Below are positions 4,725 to 9,320 of a stretch of 9,320 nucleotides of DNA, in pieces. Made by a program: the position numbers and the translations under genes. Each line of letters opens with the position of its first letter. The first letter of the stretch is position 1. Source of the stretch: Treponema sp. (GTDB taxonomy: Bacteria; Spirochaetota; Spirochaetia; Treponematales; Breznakiellaceae); the NCBI GenBank assembly GCA_031288815.1, contig JAITQR010000042.1, positions 1 to 9,320 on the forward strand. Reading direction: 5' to 3'. Under the pieces are notes generated by a model that was not told the origin of the DNA, did not search any database, and saw only the letters and a program-made list of their open reading frames with translations.

Positions 4725-7496
4725 ACTTCACCCTTTCTTAATCCTCATAACTTTTTCAAGGATATTTTTATTTACGGGGTTTGTATTATCGGAATCCTGT
4801 TCTTCCTTAATCTTTTCCGGCTCGATTTGTTCAGAACCTTGACCCGGCAGACGGAAGCGCCCATAGGGACGATTACCTTTAAGTACAAGGCGGCCCAGCG
4901 GCGTTTCGTGGACCGGGTGCTCTGGGACCGGCTTAAAAGAGAAAGCCCGGTGTACGAGGGGGACCTTATCAGAACCGCGGAACTTTCGGAGGCCGTCATC
5001 ACCTTTACGGGGGGAACCGCGGTCATTAACCTGGCGGAGAACAGCCTTATCCAACTGAACGAAGATGACGGGGGCCTCCGGGTCGATATTAACCAGGGCG
5101 GGGTAAGCGCCGGCGCGTCGGATTCCCCCCTGACCCTTGTTTCGGGAGACCGGGTGATTACGGTGGAAGCGGGCGGGATGGCGCAGGCCGGGACGGAGAA
5201 CGGGGAGCTGACGCTCCGGGTCATGGAAGGGGCCGCGTCGTTTGCCGGCCCCGGCGGAACCGTCAGCGTGGCCGCGGGGGAAACCCTTGCCCTGGGCGAG
5301 GCCGGGCCCCGGACGCTGCGGGAAGCGGCGGCCCTTTTTCCCCGGCCCCAGGCGCGGTTTCTCAACCCCGGCACGGGGAAGTTTGCCGTGCCCTTCCGCT
5401 GGAACCGGATCAACCTGGACCCGGAAGAAACAACCCGGCTGGAGGTTGCGGAGGACCGCTCCTTTGCCCGGCCCGTGTTCAGCGGGGAATTTGACGGGGA
5501 CGCGGCCGCCGTGGAGCTTCCCGGCGGGTCCTATTTTTGGCGTGTTTCCCTGGCAAACGGCCAAGAGACCGTTCCCAATGCCCTGTCCTTCAGGATCATC
5601 CCCGCCCCCGCGCCGGTTTTGATTACCCCCGCGGAGGGCTACCGCTACCAGTTCAGGACCAGACGGCCCTCCGTGCGCTTCCAGTGGACGGAAACGGAGG
5701 AAGCGGCCTTTTATGTGCTTGAGGCGGCGGACAACCCGGACATGGCCAACCCGGCCCTGTCCCAGGAAGTCCGGGGAACCTCCTTGTATTCCTCGGTCCT
5801 GGGGCCGGGGACCTGGCATTGGCGGGTACGGCCGGTGTTCCCCGCCGCTTACGAGGGGGCCGCGGGCGAGGGCCTTCCGGCCTCTTTCAGCATTGTCCAA
5901 AGCGGGGACCTGCGGGTCCCGGAACTCCAGCTTCCCCAGGACCGGGGCATGGTGAACGTGGCGGCCGGCCAGGGGGACGTGTATTTTTCCTGGCGGCCCG
6001 AAGCGGAAGCCCGTTCCTACCGGATTCGGATTTCGGCGGACCGGGATTTGAATAATCCGGTGCTTGATGAAAGGGTGCGGGATAACTTTTATGCCTGCCG
6101 GGCCGGGCAAAACGCCCTGACGCCGGGGCAGTATTATTGGGCGGTTTCCCAGGCCGATACGGAAGGAAACGATTCGGCCTTTTCCCCGGCCCGTTCCTTT
6201 ACCGCCCTGGAAGGCGATCTGATCCAACGGCTGGTTTTCCCTCCTCAGGGCTATATTGCCGAAACTACCATGCTGCCGGATCTGCGCTTTACCTGGAAAA
6301 CCAACCTGCCGTTTCAAACGCGGTTCCAGGTTTCCGAAGACTCAGGCTTTTCTTCCCCCCTTATCGACGAGGCGGCGGGCGGCGAGGTTTTCCAGGGCCG
6401 CGCGCTGCCCGAGGGAACCTGGTATTGGCGGATTCAGGCCCGGGGGCCCGGCGACGCGGTCTTTGAAACGCCGCCCGCTTCCTTTGTCGCGGTGCCCCCC
6501 ATCGCCGCGCCCCTGCTCCTTGAACCGGTTCAAGGCGGCCGGGCGGTGATACAGGAAGGGGAGCCCCTGGACTTTTCCTGGACAGCCCTGGAGGGGGCGG
6601 AATATTATCAGTTCAAATTGTATCATAGCGGAGACCTGAACAGCCCGGTCTATGAAAACAACCTGGCCGAGGGGATAACGCAGAGCCTTTCCATGGACAG
6701 CTACCCTGACGGGAATTACTATTGGACGGTCCGGGGCCTGGCGCCGGAAAGTTACCGGAGCACCCGGCGGACGGGGCTGTTTTCCGAAGGGGGTTTCCTC
6801 GCCCGGAAGATCCATCCGGTGAGCCTGGATTACCCCGGCGACAACGCCGCTTTTGAGGGCCTCCAAGCCTACCGTGAACCGGAAACCCTGCGCTGGAGTT
6901 CCCCGGATCCGGTGGGGACGAGCGGCTTCATCCTCTCCCGGCGGAGCGATTTTACCGGGCCGCCGGTGGCGCTTATCGCTAACCCGCCTCAAGACATCAC
7001 CCTGCCCCGGCTTTGGGCGGGGGACTATTACTGGACCGTCCGGGCGGAAACCTCCGACGGCTTCGACATCAGCGCCAGGGCGCCCCGCCGGTTCCGGGTG
7101 CTTCCCATACCGCCCCTGCCCGCGGCGGCGAACCGCCTGCCCGCGGAGGGGAAAGTCATCGGCGGGGCGGAACTCAGGGTAAACCGGCGCGTCGTGTTTT
7201 CCTGGGACGCCGTAGCGGGCGCCACGGGGTATTTGTTTACCCTTGAAAACGCGGATACGGGAAAAACCGTTATACGCCAGGGGCCCATGACGGAAACCGT
7301 CTTGCCCCTGGAAGACTTGACCCTCCTGGATGTGGGGACCTTTGTCTGGCGGCTGGAGGCGGTATGGGCGGAGCCGGCCAGGGAAGAAATAATCCAGCGG
7401 GGAACCATCGGCGAGAACCGGTTCAGGATTGACTTCGGCCTGCCCACTACGCCGGAACTGCGGAGACCGGGAATGCTTTACGGAAGAGAAGAGTAG
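4659..7496 (+). CDS. FecR-domain envelope protein with seven FnIII-like modules
   Basis: The 945-residue protein starts with a repeat-encoded cytoplasmic tail (1-30, including SHLTLHTSPF), then a single membrane anchor at ~35-54 with the rest predicted periplasmic. Residues ~67-215 look like a FecR domain: IGTITFKYKAAQRRF, VYEGDLIRTAELSEAVITF and AENSLIQL. Then come seven beta-sandwich modules of ~90-100 residues. Each has a first-strand [FL]xW (W248, W343, W445, W546, W641, W746, W849) and a late [YWF]xW[RTA][VIL] strand (W294, W388, W494, W590, W689, W792, W897). Classical FecR relays siderophore signals to a sigma factor; no sigma factor or TonB receptor is seen here, so the role is more likely a cell-envelope scaffold or ligand binder. 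It may act with the barrel protein encoded 21 bases downstream, which carries one similar module. The ATG is supported by GGAG eight bases upstream. The stop is TAG after GAG. Confidence 0.88.
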   Translation: MKNNRPDNNNLANNDTSHLTLHTSPFLNPHNFFKDIFIYGVCIIGILFFLNLFRLDLFRTLTRQTEAPIGTITFKYKAAQRRFVDRVLWDRLKRESPVYEGDLIRTAELSEAVITFTGGTAVINLAENSLIQLNEDDGGLRVDINQGGVSAGASDSPLTLVSGDRVITVEAGGMAQAGTENGELTLRVMEGAASFAGPGGTVSVAAGETLALGEAGPRTLREAAALFPRPQARFLNPGTGKFAVPFRWNRINLDPEETTRLEVAEDRSFARPVFSGEFDGDAAAVELPGGSYFWRVSLANGQETVPNALSFRIIPAPAPVLITPAEGYRYQFRTRRPSVRFQWTETEEAAFYVLEAADNPDMANPALSQEVRGTSLYSSVLGPGTWHWRVRPVFPAAYEGAAGEGLPASFSIVQSGDLRVPELQLPQDRGMVNVAAGQGDVYFSWRPEAEARSYRIRISADRDLNNPVLDERVRDNFYACRAGQNALTPGQYYWAVSQADTEGNDSAFSPARSFTALEGDLIQRLVFPPQGYIAETTMLPDLRFTWKTNLPFQTRFQVSEDSGFSSPLIDEAAGGEVFQGRALPEGTWYWRIQARGPGDAVFETPPASFVAVPPIAAPLLLEPVQGGRAVIQEGEPLDFSWTALEGAEYYQFKLYHSGDLNSPVYENNLAEGITQSLSMDSYPDGNYYWTVRGLAPESYRSTRRTGLFSEGGFLARKIHPVSLDYPGDNAAFEGLQAYREPETLRWSSPDPVGTSGFILSRRSDFTGPPVALIANPPQDITLPRLWAGDYYWTVRAETSDGFDISARAPRRFRVLPIPPLPAAANRLPAEGKVIGGAELRVNRRVVFSWDAVAGATGYLFTLENADTGKTVIRQGPMTETVLPLEDLTLLDVGTFVWRLEAVWAEPAREEIIQRGTIGENRFRIDFGLPTTPELRRPGMLYGREE
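4703..4735 (-). repeat. Reverse-oriented array fragment inside the FecR coding sequence
   Basis: CACTTCACACCTCACTCTCC and the bases after it are the complement of GTGAAG/GTGGAG units. It encodes residues ~16-26 of the FecR protein, giving the same SHxTLHTS residues that appear wherever an array is read on its pyrimidine strand. Confidence 0.8.
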
Positions 7497-7523
7497 ATAA
7501 GAGTGAGGAGTGGAGAGTGAAGA
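7485..7523 (+). repeat. Purine-rich GTGAAG-type array 5, shortest
   Basis: GAAGAGAAGAGTAGATAAGA and the following GTGAGGAGTGGAGAGTGAAG cover the end of the FecR gene (GAG TAG at 7491-7496), the 20-base gap, and the start codon of the next gene. It supplies GAGGAG (7505-7510), six bases before GTG 7517. Confidence 0.75.
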
Positions 7524-8824
7524 ATAGACAGGGTAGCAATAAGCTCGCAAACAACGAAACTTCACACTTCACGCTTTCTTCGGCTTTCCCCCAGCCGGTG
7601 GAGTTTTGCGGCTCCGAGCCCGGACGCCGCCCGCAAACAGCCCGCCCCCGCCGCAAAACTCCAAGAGACTTGCGCAGCAAGTCTCCCTTCACCCTTTTGT
7701 GCTTCTCGCTTCTTTTTTGTTTGTTCGGAACTCCGGGGCTTTGGGGGCAGGAGGCGGAGTACCGGATTGAGGAAGATGGGCGTTTTGTACAGTTTCTGAA
7801 ATGGGAAGGACAGGAAAATGTTTTTTACTATGAAGTGGAAATTGAAAAACAGGCGGAGGAACTGTGGGAAGGGCTTTTTGCCGGGAAAACGGAATTGTCC
7901 TTTCTGGAAGTTTCCCTGACCGCGGGGGCCTACCGTTACCGGGTCAAGCCCTACGATCTGCTGGAAAGGCCGGGGCCGGCGGCGGACTGGATTCAATTTG
8001 AAGTTCTTCCGGCAAAGCAGCCCGAGCCGTTGCGGTTCAGCCCGGAGGCTTTTTACCTGGATGAGGATACTATCTGGGGCCTCAATATTTTTGGCAGGAA
8101 TCTGGTCGACGGGATTGAAATTCTTCTTGCGGGGCCCCAGGGCAGGGTTATAAAGCCCGGTACGGTAACGGTGGGGCGGTCGGAAAACGAGGCCCGGCTC
8201 ACGTTCAGTTATGAGCAGCTTGATACGGGGGACTATACCGTTCACGTGACGAACCCCGGCGGACTCACGATGGAGATACAAACTTTCAGGATTGCCTTTA
8301 AGAAGCCGGTGGATATGAACGTATCGGCGGGATACCGGCCCCTGGTTTCCCTCTATGGGTCTATTAACGAATTGCTTGAGGCGGCCTTTTTCCCCCTCGG
8401 CGCGTACAACCGTTTGAGCGTTATCCCTTTTAAGCGGCGCTGGGGGTATATGGGGCTGGAACTTGAGCCCTCCTGGAGCCATTTCCTGGGGACCTGGGAA
8501 AACTTTGACGTACGGGCCCATATACCCGGCGCCGCGATCTTCGGGGTTTACCAGCTCTGGTTTTCAAACCGGGTAATGGCTTTTGACCTTCGTATCGGCG
8601 CCGGCCTGAATTCGGTTTTGGTTTATCATTTTACCTTTGACCGGGGAAAGACAGAGCCGATGACGGTCCTTATCCCGGCCATTGCCGCCGGGGTTTCTTT
8701 CAAATGGCTTGTGCGGAAACCTTTTTTTGTGGAAGCCGGGGTGGACTTTACCCACTTCTTTACGGTCGACAATCCTTCGCCGGGGTATCTGCGTCCCTTT
8801 GCCGGCGCGGGCTGGCAGTTCTAA
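7517..8824 (+). CDS. Predicted outer-membrane beta-barrel protein with FnIII-like and Ig-like domains
   Basis: 435 residues from GTG 7517, supported by GAGGAG six bases upstream. Residues 1-55 are a basic, low-complexity stretch encoded by repeat DNA. A hydrophobic signal-peptide core follows (~57-76, SPFTLLCFSLLFCLFG) with likely cleavage near LWGQ-EAEYR. Residues ~80-165 form one FnIII-like module (FLKWEG, then GAYRYRVKPYD) like those of the upstream FecR protein. Residues ~172-262 are an IPT/Ig-like module (GLNIFGRNLVDGIEILL, then TGDYTVHVTNPGG). Residues ~263-435 are alternating amphipathic strands (MAFDLRIGAGLNSVLVYHF, FFVEAGVDFTHFF) ending in GAGWQF, a C-terminal aromatic typical of barrels assembled by the Bam machinery. 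No lipobox is seen. It probably sits in the outer membrane with the Ig-like modules in the periplasm and contacts the FecR protein. I know no named family. It is the last gene of the putative operon. Confidence 0.82.
   Translation: MKNRQGSNKLANNETSHFTLSSAFPQPVEFCGSEPGRRPQTARPRRKTPRDLRSKSPFTLLCFSLLFCLFGTPGLWGQEAEYRIEEDGRFVQFLKWEGQENVFYYEVEIEKQAEELWEGLFAGKTELSFLEVSLTAGAYRYRVKPYDLLERPGPAADWIQFEVLPAKQPEPLRFSPEAFYLDEDTIWGLNIFGRNLVDGIEILLAGPQGRVIKPGTVTVGRSENEARLTFSYEQLDTGDYTVHVTNPGGLTMEIQTFRIAFKKPVDMNVSAGYRPLVSLYGSINELLEAAFFPLGAYNRLSVIPFKRRWGYMGLELEPSWSHFLGTWENFDVRAHIPGAAIFGVYQLWFSNRVMAFDLRIGAGLNSVLVYHFTFDRGKTEPMTVLIPAIAAGVSFKWLVRKPFFVEAGVDFTHFFTVDNPSPGYLRPFAGAGWQF
7559..7573 (-). repeat. Short reverse-oriented array fragment in the barrel gene
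   Basis: CTTCAC occurs twice (7560-7565 and 7567-7572), complementary to the GTGAAG that forms the start codon (7517-7522). It encodes the SHFTL residues at ~17-20. The preceding bases CTCGCAAACAACGA (7543-7556) are the same as those before the reverse fragment in the FecR gene (4689-4702), so a longer element was copied. Confidence 0.7.
7599..7663. repeat. 14-bp perfect inverted repeat inside the N-terminal coding region
   Basis: TGGAGTTTTGCGGC (7599-7612) is repeated as its reverse complement GCCGCAAAACTCCA (7650-7663) around a 37-base GC-rich centre. Inverted ends of this length with a GC-rich middle are typical of small non-autonomous repeat elements. It is translated as a Pro/Arg-rich linker (VEFCGSEPGRRPQTARPRRK) before the signal peptide. 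Confidence 0.8.
7665..7685. repeat. 9-bp perfect hairpin next to the inverted repeat
   Basis: GAGACTTGC (7665-7673) and GCAAGTCTC (7677-7685) surround a GCA loop. It begins one base after the 14-bp inverted repeat, so the two are probably parts of one element. It encodes RDLRSKS, the positively charged residues just before the hydrophobic signal core. Confidence 0.8.
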
Positions 8825-8999
8825 GGGTGCCGGCCGCCCGCCTCCGATACTAAACTTGACCCCCATCGCGACACGGCCACGTTAAGGGCACCTCTGGAAA
8901 CCCCAAGAAAAAACCGCAAAGAACGCGAAGTTTTCCGCAAAGAACGCCAGGGAATCCGCTTCCGGGGAGACCTTTGCGTGTCCGGCTTTTGACCTGTTC
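8825..8999. other. Intergenic region with a duplicated 21-bp-period repeat, no convincing gene
   Basis: After the barrel stop the sequence is GC-rich with no T-tailed hairpin; GGGTG/CGCCC (8825-8829 and 8835-8839) is a weak 5-bp stem only. CCGCAAAGAACGC occurs at 8914-8926 and again at 8935-8947, exactly 21 bases apart, a low-complexity element in many bacterial intergenic regions. TTTTGACCTGTTC (8987-8999) looks like a degenerate half unit of the minisatellite that follows. I see no ribosome-binding site or codon structure for a gene. Confidence 0.6.
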
Positions 9000-9272
9000 G
9001 GACCCCCGAATAACTTCGTGGGACCCCCGAATGACTTGTTCGGACCCCCGAATAACTTGTTCGGACCCCCGAATGACTTATTCGGACCCCCGAATGACTT
9101 CGTGGGACCCCCCAATGACTTGTTGGGGCCCCCCAATGACTTGTTGGGGCCCCCCAATGACTTGTTGGGACCCCCCAATGACTTGTTGGGACCCCCCAAT
9201 GACTTGTTGGGGCCCCCCAATGACTTGTTGGGGCCCCCCAATGACTTGTTGGGACCCCCCAATGACTTGTTG
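9000..9272. repeat. 21-bp tandem minisatellite, 13 units
   Basis: Thirteen contiguous 21-base units with consensus GGACCCCCCAATGACTTGTT plus G, no spacers. Units 1-5 (9000-9104) have CCCCCG and end in TTC or GTG; units 6-13 (9105-9272) have CCCCCC and end in TTG, with GGA/GGG alternating in pairs. The second half is therefore younger and more uniform. Because 21 is divisible by three, both strands stay open: GPPNDLL on + (from GTG 9018) and GGPNKSL on - (from GTG 9301). Neither has a visible ribosome-binding site, so I do not call a gene. Differences are slightly milder in the + frame (GGA/GGG and CCG/CCC silent, Asn/Asp, Leu/Phe/Val), which is suggestive but not decisive. Confidence 0.9.
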
Positions 9273-9284
9273 GGGGCCCTCACG

Positions 9285-9309
9285 AAAACGGTGACCGTCA
9301 CCGTTTTTT
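9285..9309 (+). terminator. Palindromic hairpin with T-run, candidate intrinsic terminator
   Basis: AAAACGGTGAC (9285-9295) and GTCACCGTTTT (9297-9307) are exact reverse complements around a single C, and T continues to 9309. The stem plus six Ts fits an intrinsic terminator, and the A-run on the other side would allow it to work in both directions. It is the first T-tailed stem after the cyclase-to-barrel gene block. Confidence 0.6.
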
Positions 9310-9320
9310 AGAAATCCGTG

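Noticed and set aside
4728..6317. Long minus-strand frame of 529 codons opposite the FecR gene (and another at 6342-7565)
   Set aside because: GC-rich antisense shadow of the FecR gene with Gly/Arg/Pro-rich, unstructured content and no ribosome-binding site.
8825..8839. Terminator directly after the barrel gene
   Set aside because: Only a 5-bp stem with one G-U pair and no T-run; the stem at 9285-9309 is a better candidate.
9000..9272. CRISPR array
   Set aside because: Units are contiguous 21-mers with no spacers and no cas gene is nearby; it is a plain tandem repeat.
8882..9301. Minus-strand gene encoding GGPNKSL repeats, or plus-strand gene encoding GPPNDLL repeats
   Set aside because: Neither has a ribosome-binding site. 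The minus start lies inside the terminal palindrome, and a 21-bp repeat free of stops is open in several frames by chance. Kept as a finding, not a gene.

Overview
The window looks like a chromosomal segment from a spirochaete of the Treponema group, possibly a host- or gut-associated relative. This is an inference from protein style, not from a marker gene. The pointers are a transmembrane class III cyclase beside a FecR/FnIII-like envelope protein and a predicted outer-membrane barrel, a surface protein made of tandem Ig-like repeats, a PIN-domain toxin-antitoxin pair, a small four-helix-bundle (S23-like) gene, and purine-rich GTGAAG-type arrays between genes.

Layout. 1-570 is the C-terminal end of an Ig-like surface protein. 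It runs into a short purine array (565-639) and then a 78-residue antitoxin-like orphan (688-924). Three consecutive hairpins (942-1059) separate this from a convergent minus-strand toxin-antitoxin operon (antitoxin 1441-1836, VapC-like PIN toxin 1062-1448, overlapping by 8 nt). From about 1870 onward every recognised gene is on the + strand: membrane-bound adenylate/guanylate cyclase (2005-3921), four-helix-bundle protein (4152-4511), FecR-domain protein with seven FnIII-like modules (4659-7496), and a predicted outer-membrane barrel protein (7517-8824). No convincing terminator lies between these four, so they may be one transcription unit. The last ~500 bases hold no convincing gene. They contain a pair of 21-bp-period repeats, a 13-unit 21-bp minisatellite and a terminator-like palindrome.

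The most unusual structure is the family of purine-rich arrays (GTGAAG, GTGTGG and GTGAGG units) filling the gaps before five + strand genes. The arrays appear to be part of the translation signals. Four genes end at a GAG-TGA or GAG-TAG that is the first array unit, and three genes start inside the array at a shared RTGAAGAA element preceded by GTGAGGAG. Two of those genes continue into pyrimidine-rich reverse copies of the array inside their own coding sequence, which could pair with the ribosome-binding site or start codon. In the barrel gene the first ~55 residues are encoded by the array plus a 14-bp inverted repeat and a 9-bp palindrome, so the charged part of its signal peptide seems to come from inserted repeat DNA.

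How the genes may work together (inference): the cyclase senses something through its periplasmic Cache-like domain and makes a cyclic nucleotide. The FecR/FnIII protein is anchored in the inner membrane and reaches into the periplasm, and the barrel protein carries one similar FnIII-like module and an Ig-like module ending in an outer-membrane barrel. This would suit an envelope-spanning assembly. The four-helix-bundle gene is more AT-rich than its neighbours and looks inserted.
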